NCBI RefSeq assembly: GCF_051622035.1
Contig: NC_135361.1
Location: 22,995,205-23,059,204, forward strand
DNA from: Arctopsyche grandis
Lineage: Eukaryota > Arthropoda > Insecta > Trichoptera > Hydropsychidae
Direction of reading: 5' to 3'
DNA: 64,000 nt
The position numbers were made by a program, and so were the translations under genes. This document shows positions 9,489-20,841 of this stretch, piece after piece (within the stretch, counting starts at the first letter, position 1; each line of letters begins with the position of its first letter). Under the pieces are notes generated by a model. The model was not told where the DNA came from. It saw only the letters and a program-made list of their open reading frames with translations, and did not search any database.

Positions 9489-10593
9489 TCAAGATTCTTG
9501 ATCATTTATTTTTCCACCTAAAATTGCGCTCGAATGATACGTAATTTGTTCAAGAACGTTTTCTAAATCTTTATCAGCGTCTATGGTTATAATTTTGCAT
9601 TTTACCTTTTCAGGTGAATTTAGCCATTGTTCATAGAATGAATGTATCTGCAATAATAATGATTATTAAAAAAATATATGTATATTCATGAATTCGGATA
9701 AATCATTGAATGTTTTACTTCTTTGAGGTAGTCGAGTGGTACAGCATTTTCTTCAGTTCGACCTCGCTTCACCATTCTATGCCAAACAACTTCAGGAGTG
9801 CTTCGAAGATAAACTATAGTTTGGAAACAAGCAATTAAATAAAGTAAAGTATATTCAATTGATAACAAATATCGATAAAAGTGTAGACATTACCGATGAG
9901 GTCAAGTGAAATGTCGACGTTATTTTCAATCCAGTCATACCAAGCCTTCAACACTTCATATTCACAATCTGCGAGGAACTTACTTTTATGTGCATTTTCA
10001 ACGAAACAATATCGGTTATTTTGGACAGATCTAGGGAAATAATATTTTGAACAAATAAGACAAAACAAAAATATTCTATGTTTATCGGTTTAATAACTAA
10101 TCAAATCTTAATGAAAGTGTTATATTTACCATTGGAATGAATTAAAAATCATACCTTTCAAACATTTTTACTTCAGTTTTTTCAGAAGCTGGAGGACTGG
10201 TTTGTATTTGCAACCTGGTCAGTTGCACATAGTGTTGAAATGCAAAATTATATTTGGACAGATCGTTATATACCAATCCAAACAGATTGTGACCGTTTAA
10301 ATTTCTCCATTTATCAATTGGTTCCTTCAATATTCATATAATAGTATCTTTTTAATACCAATTATTTGTATTCATAAATAATTTATAGCATTGTGTATAT
10401 AAAGTAATTTTCTTACTGGATGAATTTCAACTTTGTCCCACTGTTTGAAAAAGTTAAGGCATGTAGATTTACCAGATCCTATGTTTCCTTCAACTGATAC
10501 TCTGAATGGCCTATTTTTGGGAAGCATTTTGTTTTGTAAGAGAACTTTTGACATTCTGTTACAACACGCCACGATTGAAAATCTATTAAACAA
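9489..10593 (-). CDS. dNK: Deoxyribonucleoside kinase, 5 exons
   Basis: Exons 10593-10417, 10324-10155, 10030-9894, 9813-9719 and 9647-9489 splice in phase into 245 codons plus stop, close to the roughly 250 residues of insect dNK. It phosphorylates deoxynucleosides with ATP, the first salvage step to dNTPs; insects usually have one broad-specificity enzyme of this TK2/dCK family. Visible motifs: P-loop EGNIGSGKST (residues 35-44), the ERS motif at 115-117, and the arginine-rich lid RGRTEE (178-183). The C-terminal helix region runs IHSFYEQWL to about ITYHSSAIL. A Met is encoded at 14 (MSKVLL), so the start at 10593 could extend a shorter protein or add a mitochondrial targeting stretch (MFNRFSIVACCNR, basic, no acidic residues). 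No broken frames. Confidence 0.92.
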
Positions 10594-10599
10594 TACAAC

Positions 10600-11229
10600 A
10601 TATCAATTACACAGATAAGATAAAAAAAGATACAAGTGAAGATAATGCGTAAATATGTAGCGTCATATTACGCGACAATAGCACATATGATCGTAGCGAT
10701 TGCACGTCTTGAGATTAGTAATGGATTAATAAGGTAATTAATATGAAAAAAATAATAATAAGCCGTTGAACTCACGGATTTCCCTGCTTGTATTAAGCAG
10801 GCGCAACAAAGATTATTTAGGTTAATAGCTGTCAAAAGAGCGCACTCCCGCCACTATTTTCATTCATGACATTTGAACGTAACTCACTTATTATCTACCA
10901 TGAACAAAGTTTGTTTATTTGGATTTTAAAGAAAAAAATAAGAACCTTACAATATTCCAGAACACCATTTGTGTCTTTGATAGTGCTCCTGTTAAATTTT
11001 AGTTCTCAAAATGTTATTGTATCTAATTTGCGTTGTAATGTATTGTTTGAGTCCAAATAGTCGATAACCAAAAGAAATATTACAAACGTTGGCTTTTTAT
11101 ATACTTACATATATTGGTTATTTTTATTTTATGAGTACGCTTAGCACCGCAATGATAGCGTAAATATCCCATCGGAATTTAATTCGAATACACGAAACTG
11201 ATTTGATCATCATAGTGTAAGGAACATAA
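10600..11229. other. Upstream region of dNK, non-coding
   Basis: No gene seen on either strand. The kinase promoter should lie just right of 10593, but I see no motif I can defend. Confidence 0.4.
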
Positions 11230-11423
11230 AAGTAGAATGCATAGAATCGCTCTCAGCCTCCAAAAATGTTGTTACAAAAACTCTGCGCGGCAGAGTTTGT
11301 TCATTGTTTGTTAAACTTCGTCTCTCTCTCTCTTGTCTCTCTTCTGACTTTCCGTCTCTCTCTTCGATGGCTCGCTTTTAGACGGTACTTTTGTTAACAA
11401 TGACCATTCTATGCATTCTACTT
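11230..11423. mobile_element. MITE with 18-bp perfect inverted ends
   Basis: AAGTAGAATGCATAGAAT at 11230-11247 is repeated as its exact reverse complement at 11406-11423. The interior holds CTCTGCGCGGCAGAG (itself palindromic), TTCATTGTTTGTTAAAC matched inversely by GTTAACAATGA, and a CTCTCT-rich tract. No ORF. The target duplication is unclear. Confidence 0.6.
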
Positions 11424-11507
11424 CTATGGTAAGGAATCATAAATTTCAATCAAGTATGTATGTATATAGATCAAGCGTAACTAGAAACTTGATCCACGTG
11501 TTCATTA
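11424..11507. other. Short spacer between repeats
   Basis: AT-rich spacer with TATGTATG. Nothing else seen. Confidence 0.3.
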
Positions 11508-11717
11508 GGGTTCGGTGATTATTCCGCAAAAAGCGATCTCGCACACGTCACTAAAATCTCGACCACGGAACGTCTGGCACCCAAAAACTCCATCATATTT
11601 ATCACGCGAAATATTGTACTAGTGAGAGATCGAGTGACAGATATTCCGTAGTCGCGATTTTTGCGGCAACAATTGTCGTGCGCGCGCGATCGCAATTTGC
11701 GCAATAATACGTTTACC
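11508..11717 (+). mobile_element. Class B inverted-repeat element
   Basis: Left end GGGTTCGGTGATTATTCCGC; right end read inward GGTAAACGTATTATTGCGC. The interior is clearly the same as 2720-2933 (CACGGAACGTCTGGCAC; GACAGATATTCCG). The sequence right of the element (GTTTTTAAGTGCAAGCGA) is also shared with that copy. This may mean both copies sit in the same host repeat, or that the family extends further. Confidence 0.65.
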
Positions 11718-11866
11718 GTTTTTAAGTGCAAGCGACTTAAATCTTTGCGGTACGAGATTTGAAACAAAAAAATGTCACGTGTTGCACAGAATTTTTTTTT
11801 TTAGTTAGTTAGTGGGACATAATATAAACCTTTGTGCTTTAAATTGTTTTAATTTTTCGAAGTGGT

Positions 11867-12168
11867 ATAAATTAGGTTCGGTGATTACAAGTCAAATGTG
11901 AACCAGTCACAGGACAACCGGTCGCTCTAGATCGGTCACACGTGATTATCCGTCACACTAAAACTGGTAACACCCTAAAACTGGTCACGAGAAAACTGGT
12001 CACACCCTAATATCGGTCAATCAGTTTTCTCGTGACCGATTTTAGGGTGTGACCAGTTTTCTCATGACCAGTTTTAATGTGACGGGTGATCACGTGTGAC
12101 CGATCTAGAGCGACCGGTTGTCCTGTGACTGGTTCACATATGACTAGTAGTCCGTTTACCATAAATTA
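11867..12168 (+). mobile_element. Complete foldback element (class A) with 8-bp target duplication
   Basis: The element proper is 11875-12160 (286 bp). It runs from GGTTCGGTGATTAC to a right end that reads GGTAAACGGACTAC inward, flanked by a perfect duplication ATAAATTA at 11867-11874 and 12161-12168. The arms share GTGAACCAGTCACAGGACAA and CGGTCGCTCTAGATCGG. This copy fixes the true ends of the family and shows that they differ from each other outside the shared arm. Eight-bp duplications are known for hAT and P-type elements, but these ends match neither consensus that I know. Confidence 0.85.
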
Positions 12169-12521
12169 CATCCCACCATGCAGCAAAAGATAAAAAAAAA
12201 GATGGGCCATTTTTGATACCTCTATGCTTCAAAGAGTTAAGTCACCTTCAAGCAAGTTATTAACTCCAACAGAATATTCAACCGGTGGTATTCATTTAGA
12301 CGATTGTGAAAGATTTCAGGAAAATATGGGTGTGTTCTTGTGTAATGAGTGTTTATCGCGATGCAGTTGCCACCTTGGCTGTCTCGGTCAGGTGTTGTTT
12401 GTTGTTTGTTATTGTTATTGTAAGCGGCAATGGATCCGCTCACACTCGGCTCTCACAGGTTTCCTAGAGCGAATCGTCGACATTCATCGACATTTCATTG
12501 AAAATTCATTAATTGCACAAT

Positions 12522-15078
12522 ATGCGTTCTCGTTTCAGGTTGATCCACTTGGACTTGAAAGGTGCTCCACCCAAAATATCGTACATAGAAAAGGTACATA
12601 TTGTCCTTGATTTAAAGACGTATAATGATGGGGATAATAAGGCCGACGAAACTAAACAATAACGTGACGTCATTTTGTGCAGATTTTTATTTATACTTGT
12701 CATGACCATTATATGATTTCGCAATGTTGTTTTCATACCAAGACGAACAATGGGCGTGGTAACGTAATATATTAGATTAATTCACATTGATATTATAACT
12801 CTTGAGTTCGTATATACAACATGCATTTGGTGGTTCTACGCACTATTTTTTTTTTTACAGTTCAAGGTTATATAGAATTCTTGTTCAGGTCTTCAATTAT
12901 GAATGTTTGATTTTTTTTCTTTCACACTGTTGTTATTATGCTCTTTGTGTTAGAGAATGCATACATTCAATTGCAGTTAACAACAATATGTTATTGCTAA
13001 TACTACTAAAATCTATAAGTGAACACATACAAATCTATTTATTTGTATTTATTAAGACATGGCAAATAAAATATATGGTATTTTTAATAAGAAATTTGTG
13101 TTTTTTCAAAATCAATATATCACTTTTCTGTGTGGAAATTCAATAGCCAAAAATTATCATGAAATTATTATTGTGTTTTCAGCTTTTTCCAATATTGAGG
13201 GATTGGGGTGCCACTGGAATACTGTTAGAATGGGAGGACACATTCCCTTATATGAAGGATTTGAAACCTTTGGGTGGTTTGTCGGAGAGTTCATTTGCTA
13301 CAGGTGCACCGTATACTTTTGTAGAAGCCCGGCAAATTCTCGATATCGCTGCTGAATGCGGCTTGTCTGTGGTATATTGCCATAAATTTTGTTTAAATTT
13401 TGATCGTCTTCAACAATATTGTTGTGAGCCGAATCATTTTTTTACAGATTCCACTGGTGCAAACATTGGGTCATATGGAATTCGTGCTGAAGTATCCTGA
13501 ATGGAGTGGGTTACGAGAGTTAGAGAATTTTCCAAGTTCCATGTGTCCGTCGCAACCTGAAGCTCTGCCGCTGGTGAGGAATATGCTGCGTCAAGTTATA
13601 GCGTTGCATCGTCCGTCTGAATTGCAGTATATTCATATCGGAGCTGATGAAGTATGACGTGTGTTATATACGAATGAAACTTATTTTTGTTAATAATGTT
13701 ATTAATGTGTAGGATTAAAATTGCAGGTTTGGCATATGGGACTGTGTGTGAATTGTTCACGTAGAGCGTCCGAAAGTAAATACGGAAAGGCAGTACTCTT
13801 TTTAGAACACATTACAGCTATAGCTCGGTTTTTGAAAGAAACACACCCACATATTAAAGTTATAATGTGGGATGACATGTTGAGAAATCTAGAAACAAAT
13901 ATTTTACAGGGTAAATATGCATCTTTTTAATGACGAAAGTACTGAATTTATACATTGAAAATGTTTTATTAAATAAATTATATATTCATTTTTATTTTAG
14001 AGTATGAAATGGGATCATTAGTTGAACCTATGGTTTGGCATTATAATGCTAGGGAGCATTTCCAATTAGGACCTCCATTATGGGATAAATTTAGTTGTGT
14101 GTTTCCAAGAATTTGGGCAGCGTCAGCGTTTAAAGGAGCAACTGGCAGTTGCCAGGTTATTATTTATTAGCAAAACTATTCAATCATAGCTTAATATGAT
14201 GGTGTAGTCATTGTATTTTAATTTATTTTAGTTGTTGCCTGTAATCAAACATCATGTTAGCAATCATGAAGCTTGGTTAAGTGAAATCGAACAGCATGGA
14301 AGTAAAATTCAAAAATTTGTCGGAATTGCATTCACGGGCTGGTCCAGGTGTTTAAATTTTTGTGTAATTGAATTATTAAAACTTCAACTCGAACTTTACT
14401 TATATATGTTTTATTGTAGATATGATCATTATGCAACATTGTGTGAACTGTTACCGGTAAGTTTGCCGAGTTTGATGGCGTGTTTGAAGGTCTGGTTCGG
14501 TAATGGGCATTACCATGGCTCATCACTAGTGCGACGAAATCATTCAACGCTGATGCAAGAAACCGAATTCCCCGGTTGGCAAATTTTTGGTGGTGTTACG
14601 GCGTTTTTGAATATACGCGATCGTTATCGTTTCATTGCTTTCGGAGATCAGTGAGTCCAGCAGTGTCGATGATCAAATAAATTTGTTTGAGTGGATATTT
14701 TATTGTTGTTGTTTAAATTACAGGGTTCAAACTTGGCTGAATCCGTGGCAGGTCCAAAATAGATATACAAACCCGATGCAAATTCAAAGTCTAATCCCGA
14801 ACGTGAACGAGTATGTATGCTTATTATGAAAATAAACTTAATTTTGAAGTTATGTGTATTAAATTTATTGTTTAATTTGCAGACTGTTAAATGAGCTTCA
14901 TTCTTTGGAACTTTATATGAGGAATAATTTGGATCAAATATTTTTTAAATCAACCGTAGACGAGTGGATTGGTTCTAATATCTCACCGATTAAATGTCAT
15001 CTTCAACAAATCAAATCTGATACTGAATTTCAATTAAGCTTAGGTTGTTGCATTAAGGGTATTAAAAAGTTACAATGA
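12522..15078 (+). CDS. HEXD: Hexosaminidase D-like (GH20) enzyme, 9 exons
   Basis: Exons 12522-12593, 13183-13371, 13448-13651, 13727-13910, 14001-14155, 14232-14347, 14420-14650, 14724-14810 and 14883-15078 join through GT-AG introns with matching phases into 477 codons plus stop, close to vertebrate HEXD (about 486). It should cleave terminal beta-N-acetylhexosamine, with GalNAc preference in known HEXD. These enzymes lack a signal peptide and act in nucleus and cytosol, and no signal peptide is seen here. Markers in order: LIHLDLKGAPPK at the start, LLEWEDTFPY, VQTLGHMEFVLK, the catalytic GH20 pair in HIGADEV (D154-E155), VIMWDDML, WAASAFKGATG, AFTGWSRYDHY. The start MRSRFRLIHLD is the first ATG in frame before the conserved block; an acceptor-like TTTCAG overlaps codons 5-6, so a longer 5' exon cannot be excluded. 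Confidence 0.9.
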
Positions 15079-16150
15079 ATAAATCAAATCGGATATTATT
15101 TATTATATTTTGTTCTTTTGAACAGTGTTTTGTATATTTTTATCAATATGACATTGATTGTATGTACATTTTATGACATTCTCAAAATTATATATGTAAA
15201 TCTGCATAAATTTCCAAATTTAGCCATAAGGAATATTGTGTGTTTCTGTAATTTTGAAGATTTTTTGATAGATGAATTTTTTTTGGTATAATTTATTTTA
15301 ATGATATACATATGTAGTAGTTACACATTATAAAATAATTATTATCTTGTTAAATTTTGATCACGTACAAAAAATCAGATATGAATAGCAATAATGTACA
15401 TTTTTTTAATTTGACAAATGTGATATTATCTTGTAAAGCAATCACTATTTATATCACTAAAGAGTCCAGCTATCAGTCTATCGATGGTAAATTTTCTACT
15501 TCACTATAATTGCTTTAACAGAATCAATAGATTGTGTGCTTATTGTACCTGAGTAAAAATATATATGTATGTTGAACTACAATATTATAATAGTGAATGG
15601 TTGAATTTGTGTAATTTTTATTAATTTTGTAGTACGTTTTAATCCCAGTATTTTTAAAATCACTGTAAAAGATGTATTAAATGGAAAAGTTATTCCAATA
15701 TTCATAATTTTTTTTATTTAGTAACAGTAAATTTCTGGTTTGATGTAAAAATACTTTAATATTTGCGCTGTGGTATGAATTGGCAAGCTAATACATATCT
15801 GTTTCCGTAGCCACGGTGTTAAGAGGTGATATTATATTTTAAATTAATTATATAAATACTCCAAAGTAGAAATTATACTTTTCATTTATTATACATTTAA
15901 TTCGCAAATTATAAATTGGCTTATATGTACTACATATATGTAGATATTTAATAAAATTACTTGAAATAAAATTTTGTGAGCAGGTAATGGCTGTTTATTG
16001 TCAGTTTTTTACATACAAATTTTTATCCCATTTATATGTGAGATAAAAATTCAAATGAAAACAAATGAGTACTGTTTATTTATAATTTAAGTTTCGCTAT
16101 GTGGAATGTTTTAAAATTTCACGTTTCGACATATTTTTTTATTTTATAAC
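15079..16150. other. Intergenic, AT-rich, non-coding
   Basis: Contains the hexosaminidase 3' UTR (AATAAA at 15078-15083 lies very close to the stop; later T-rich signals are likelier). The rest is simple AT-rich sequence with no gene or repeat I can name. Confidence 0.4.
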
Positions 16151-16697
16151 ATGGATTTGGAAAATGAAACAGTTTTGGATGGTGATTACGAAATTTTGAA
16201 ATCATCTGTTAAACATGTCGCACGAACAATCGACAATAATAATAAAAATATATGTTTGAAATGGCTGTCGAGATTGAATGATATGTCAGATAAGTTTGAA
16301 CGGAATAAATGGGTATCCATAATTCATTATCAGCTGATAAATGGAGTTCTTGAATATCCCTTCACATGCTTACCCCCTGAAGGTGATTTGACATTGTTTA
16401 AAATGGTGAGAAATTTCAATTTACATATATTGTGTTGATATTTTTATTTATAAAATACATTTGTATTAAGCTATAGAAAATCAATTTGTTTCAAAATGAC
16501 TTGAATGGTGAAATCAGAGAAATGTAATATTAAATGTAAATGTAATATAACATTTCTTTGGGTGAAATGGTTTAAATTTAATAGGGAATATTATTGTTTT
16601 GCTATATATAGATCTGTAATATTGTAAAAAAATGATTGAAATTTTTAATTCATATTGATTATAGATTATAACGCGGCTGGTAGAAAAAATGAAATAG
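16151..16697 (+). CDS. Small two-exon gene, possible DUF4485-type domain
   Basis: Exon 1 (16151-16405) opens with ATG and encodes 85 residues; a GTGAGA donor follows at 16406. The next in-phase acceptor, TTGATTATAG, leads to exon 2 (16665-16697) with ten codons (IITRLVEKMK) and a stop, giving 95 residues in all. The protein is soluble and helical-looking, with ICLKWLSRLNDM, ERNKWVSIIHYQLINGVL and the motif PFTCLPPEGDL. The W-L-x-x-L, ERN and PF-x-x-x-PPEG-x-L pattern is what I recall of the DUF4485 family, found in several cilia- or centrosome-linked animal proteins; this is from memory. Exon 2 is short, so the real gene may continue into other exons. Confidence 0.55.
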
Positions 16698-17085
16698 GGC
16701 GAGGGGAAGTTTCAATAATTAGCGAAAAATTTTGAATAGAAGAATAAGGAAAAATTAATTTTCATCCTATAATGAATATTGCTAATACATTGAATATTGG
16801 TGGAAAATCCAATGTTTTTGTGGTCAGTTTTATTAAAGTAATTTTTGATGTTTATTATAATATAAATCAAAATGAATACATGGATGCTTAATTTTTTCAA
16901 CTCAATAAAATATGTATGTATTTTTTTAATTATTAACAAAATATAATGCCGTGAGAAAACTGAATGTATAATGTTTTAAAATCGATAACACGAATTCGTA
17001 TGTTTTTTTAAATTTGAAGACAAACAAATTTAATGTAACAAAATTTTGCATCGAAAATATTTATTTCTTTAAAAAGTGAAATTTA
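16698..17085. other. Non-coding AT-rich stretch
   Basis: No gene or named repeat seen. It ends in the TTA that forms the left target duplication of the Harbinger element. Confidence 0.35.
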
Positions 17086-17872
17086 AGGTCTGTTCATACT
17101 TAACAGCACTGCACGACTCCGTTTCAAATATGTCATTTTATTACATTTCTATTCATATCTACCTACACGTCGCGGTCACGTCACGTTTACAGCAATTTGG
17201 CCGAGTGCAAGGCAAAATCGGCTTACTTATACATTAGAGGCCATGACGATACGGCGCAATATTGCTTACGTCGTATTGTCGAGTACTTGCATTCGTAGCT
17301 ACGCGTCAAAATACAAGTCAGCAAAAATGTTTCGACGTTTATCGAACGAAAAATTATGTATAATCGCGTTGTTGTTGGAAGAAGAAGCTCAAGAAGGCAA
17401 TAAAAAAGCACGGAGGCGTTTTGATGTGCATCCCATGTTAAAAAATAGAAAAACCGAAGGAGAGTTTTGGACACTGTATAAGGAGCTTGTGGATGATGGA
17501 CAATTTTTTTTTAAATATTTCTGTAAAAAATTTAATTTTTTTTTTAAATATTTGCGCCAAATCCATGTCAAAAGATTGAACAGCTGTCAACTGTCACTAT
17601 CGATAATTGGTCCAAAACAGCAAAGCGGCAGACTCATGGCACGTAATTCGCGTGTATATTTCCACGATGGCCAAAAAAACGGATACGATACGTTGACGGA
17701 TGTTGCTGTAAGGTATGAACAGGAAATGTCGGGTACTGCTGTAAGCCTGCCGTGGCGTAAACGTGACGGTTGATATGAATATACCCATACAAAATGTACC
17801 AAATAATACTTTTCGTACGGCCGGATACCTGCTGAAGTCGGTACGTGCTGACTAGGTATGAACAGACCTTTA
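17083..17872 (+). mobile_element. PIF/Harbinger-type element with transposase 5' remnant
   Basis: The element 17086-17869 (784 bp) has inverted ends AGGTCTGTTCATAC and a TTA target duplication (17083-17085, 17870-17872), as PIF/Harbinger elements make. Inside, on the plus strand from about 17327, the frame MFRRLSNEKLCIIALLLEEE...RRFDVHPMLKNRKTEGEF..LYKELVDDGQFFF is the typical start of a Harbinger transposase (xxRRxWVHPxxxxRxxxGEFxxLxxEL). It then runs through an unrelated T-rich stretch. The catalytic DDE core and the Myb-like partner protein are absent, so this is a deletion derivative that could move only in trans. Confidence 0.8.
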
Positions 17873-18119
17873 ATTATTATTGAGTAAATATTTTATGGTT
17901 ACGGAAAATTCGAATTAAACAGACATTACATAGCTTTCAGTTTGATACCAGCGATCATAAGTAAGTATGTGTGTTAATAATTTAAAATATATGCACATGA
18001 ACTACAATTACAATTAAAAATATTTCTTAAAGTATTCTTTTGCCTCATATAACTAAGAGATTTTGAGCTGGAGATCACACAACACGCAATCTATAACCTA
18101 AAAATATAACCAAATTATA
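17873..18119. other. Non-coding spacer
   Basis: No gene or repeat recognised. Confidence 0.3.
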
Positions 18120-18410
18120 AAAAAATTCGGATGTGACCAACCCATGACTTTATCCATGTATTCGAGGAATTCAAATTAAAAAAAAATCGATATTACACAC
18201 ATACCGGCAGCATTATGAAATACTAATAGCTATGACAGCATTTTCGATAGAAATTGAGCGCAAATGTTTTAAAACTTGCACGAGACAAAAGTTTTACTTC
18301 TGATTATCGAATCTTGTTCAATTTTTTTATTACTTAAAATCACTATTAGTATTATACACAATAAATATCAAGAAGATTAAAATAACTTAAAAGGTCAAAA
18401 TAAAATAAAA
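18120..18410 (-). repeat. Dispersed copy of the end of the 145-bp-unit repeat
   Basis: Read on the minus strand this matches 38995-39260 over nearly its whole length. Shared words include TTTGACCTTTTAA, TTGATATT..TGTGTATAATA, TTTGCGCTCAATTT and GATAAAGTCATGGGTTGGTC. It shows the repeat at 38.3-39.3 kb is a dispersed family with a defined end. Confidence 0.7.
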
Positions 18411-20013
18411 TGGGTTCAAATAAACCGCCCGAAAGAAAAAACCGGTTTTCGGTTGTTTTTCAAATAAAAAGCCGGTTGACCGGCTTTCACCGGTTTCAGA
18501 AAATTAAGATTTAAATGTTTATATCGAAAAAAAATTGTAAATACACATATTATATTATGCAAAAAAATAATTGCCTATAAATTAAATTGAGTTGTAAACA
18601 TTATGAACTTTCATAAGATCATTATTATAACTTATTTTTACAAATATTACAAATAATAAAATTTGTATTATATATCAAAGCCGTGAAATGGTAGATCCTG
18701 AATACGCACAAACAATTAAATGATTTAAATAATCTACTATCAAGAATATATTAAAAAAATAATGTCTTACCTCGTACAAAAGCTGTGATTGTGGAATTGT
18801 GAATAAAAACACTGCTGAGATGTACTTGTGTCCAAAAACGTAATGAACGATGAAATATTTCCATCTTTCAAAGTTATTTTACACATCTGTTTTAGCTTAA
18901 AAAAGCAACGAATTCTTAACAACTTACGACTACATTTTCTATAACTAAACACACAAAAACTACAAATCATGGAACACCCAATTTGCCGAAATTCTAAAAG
19001 GCCTTGTGTAGGTTATTGAACCTACTTTCAATAATATTTTATTGGCTTAAGACCTGGTCTTCGTTCATTACTAAATCTCAAAGCCACCGCTAAGTGCTAT
19101 ACCTTTTTTTGTTGTTGAAAGAAATATACGCCTATTCCCGAAGAAAGTTTGGATTTACACATTTATTTTGATCTTTCATAGAAATTTGAAATTCATAATT
19201 GTTAGTTTTGAGAACAAAAAGATGAATTAAAGAAAACCTTAAAAAGCCGGCTTTTCGGTTTCGACAGACAAAAAGTGCCCCTTTCGTGTAAAGTGTGTAC
19301 TAGACGTCTGACAACCCTAGGATAAGGGCGAATTTTTAGCACGGATGAAATAAACCACTTTTGATACGATTTCCGTAACAAATTTAACTTCATCGCAATT
19401 TAAAAAGCAGAGAATCCCTGGTTTGCAGTGCACACTTGGGGTGAGGGACGATGATTGGTGATACGTGCTCAGGCGGCTGTCTGACACGTTGCAAAATATG
19501 CTGATTTAATTAAAACGCCGTATGTCGCGATACGTCACAGTTTTCAGATGACGTTGCACGGTGGGCGAAAACGCGCTGAAAACGGAAATCGGCGCTAATC
19601 TGCTTCATCCGGCCAGCAAACACATTAATTAAACCCGCTTTACCGGACCGGGTCGTCAACGCAAAATTTACCCTATTAATTTTAACTACACGCGCTCTAG
19701 TCTCCGACACACGTGAGGCGGTCATTTGCTAATATGCCATTAATTTATGTGTATATTTTTTTGACGCAGAACTTCAGCTAATCGTGAAGCTATATATGTA
19801 TGTACATATATAACATATAAGCATTGCAAAAATTCTGATATCGTCGAATAGAACGATTTCATAATAATAAATAGTTGATCTGGTGATTTACAGACAGTAT
19901 TACATCAAGTTTATGATATTATTTAAGTTACCATGACAGGTAACCTAAATGTAAATTAGTTACCAAAGCGACACCAATGTTTAAACTTATTGTACACAAA
20001 TGTACATAAATTA
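18411..20013. other. Non-coding; CCGGTT-rich patches
   Basis: 18430-18500 holds repeated ACCGGTTTT / AAAAGCCGGTT words, and 19248-19262 has AAAAGCCGGCTTTT. They may be the two ends of an old element, but no inverted ends could be lined up. 19430-19740 is GC-richer with no ORF of note. No gene seen. Confidence 0.35.
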
Positions 20014-20230
20014 ACCAGTAGCGTGGACTAGTGGTTAGCATATAATGTTTCGAGCAGAGTGATCACGGGTTCGAATCCCACTAAATTCCCGCTGCTGGCT
20101 AGACCTTGGTTTGTGACTCAGATCAATCATTTCCTTTCAGAGTTTGCCAATTTTTCCGATTTTCATTGAAACGGTCCTGTAAATTGGCATTTCCTCTCCA
20201 ACCACTCTTTGCAAATCTCAAGTTATTTAG
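20014..20230 (+). mobile_element. tRNA-headed SINE (head type B)
   Basis: Head: CCAGTAGCGTGGACTAGTGG (A-box-like) and GGGTTCGAATCCCACT (good B box). It is followed by the shared central domain TTGTGACTCAGATCAATCAT...CAGAGTTTGCCAATTT...GAAACGGTCCTG. The head differs from the AGCCAGCAG type seen at 2374, 24040 and 43521, while the centre is the same. Confidence 0.7.
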
Positions 20231-20580
20231 CGTCTTGAGGTACGCCAATTTCTATAATAAAATGCTGTAAAAATGTCTCCATAGATGTCACTGTGGATGA
20301 TGTTTGTATGTTGTACATTGTATCTGTGTTTAATTTGGAAAAACTTCTTTCACCACTTGCAACTGATATTGGCAATGTATGTAAACAAAATTCTAAGTTG
20401 ATATTCGGCCAAAAATTTAATGTTGTAATGAATTTTGATACTTCTTTTTTTTTTTTCATTTTATTTTTACATTTTTTTTCTATTAATTAATGTACACAAA
20501 ACTGACAACTCATCTGCAAGGTCCATTGCATTTATATCAGACCATTTCGTCGGCTATTGTTCCATTTATTATTGTTTGGT
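20223..20580 (-). pseudogene. hAT transposase C-terminal fragment
   Basis: Minus strand 20459-20223 encodes FWPNINLEFCLHTLPISVASGERSFSKLNTD, the hAT dimerisation motif (LPxSVASGERSFSKL), and then decays. Upstream (to about 20580) DINAMDLADELSVLCTLI is in the same sense but out of frame after an A-run. The catalytic core is absent and no inverted ends are paired with it. Confidence 0.7.
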
Positions 20581-20595
20581 CTATTCGTTTAAACC

Positions 20596-20841
20596 CAGTG
20601 GTGTCACCCTAATGGTTTCCATGGGTTTCCGGAAACCCGTTGTTAAAAATCAAATGTTTCCGAAAACCAGTCATTTAATATAAAAATTCTTATAATTTTT
20701 GTCAAAAATAGTACAAATCTTTAAAATTTAGTGAAATTTCATGTAATTAGTGCCGTTGGAAGAAAAAAATGTATATTTTCAAAATAATTTATTGAAAAAA
20801 AAATTGGAAACCCGTTGTTCCAAAATTGGGGTAACACCCTG
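20596..20841. mobile_element. Short hAT-like MITE
   Basis: Left end CAGTGGTGTCACCCTAATGG; right end read inward CAGGGTGTTACCCCAATTTT. Both are followed by GGAAACCCGTTG-type words in inverted order. 246 bp, no ORF. The flanking octamers (TTTAAACC, CCTACACC) do not match perfectly. Confidence 0.55.

Noticed and set aside
12224-12610. 128-codon open frame on plus upstream of the hexosaminidase
   Set aside because: It overlaps exon 1 of the hexosaminidase in another frame, has no domain, and the cysteine-rich part is low-information sequence.
20014-20085. Functional tRNA gene at the SINE head
   Set aside because: A and B boxes are present, but the cloverleaf stems do not close and the SINE body follows directly.
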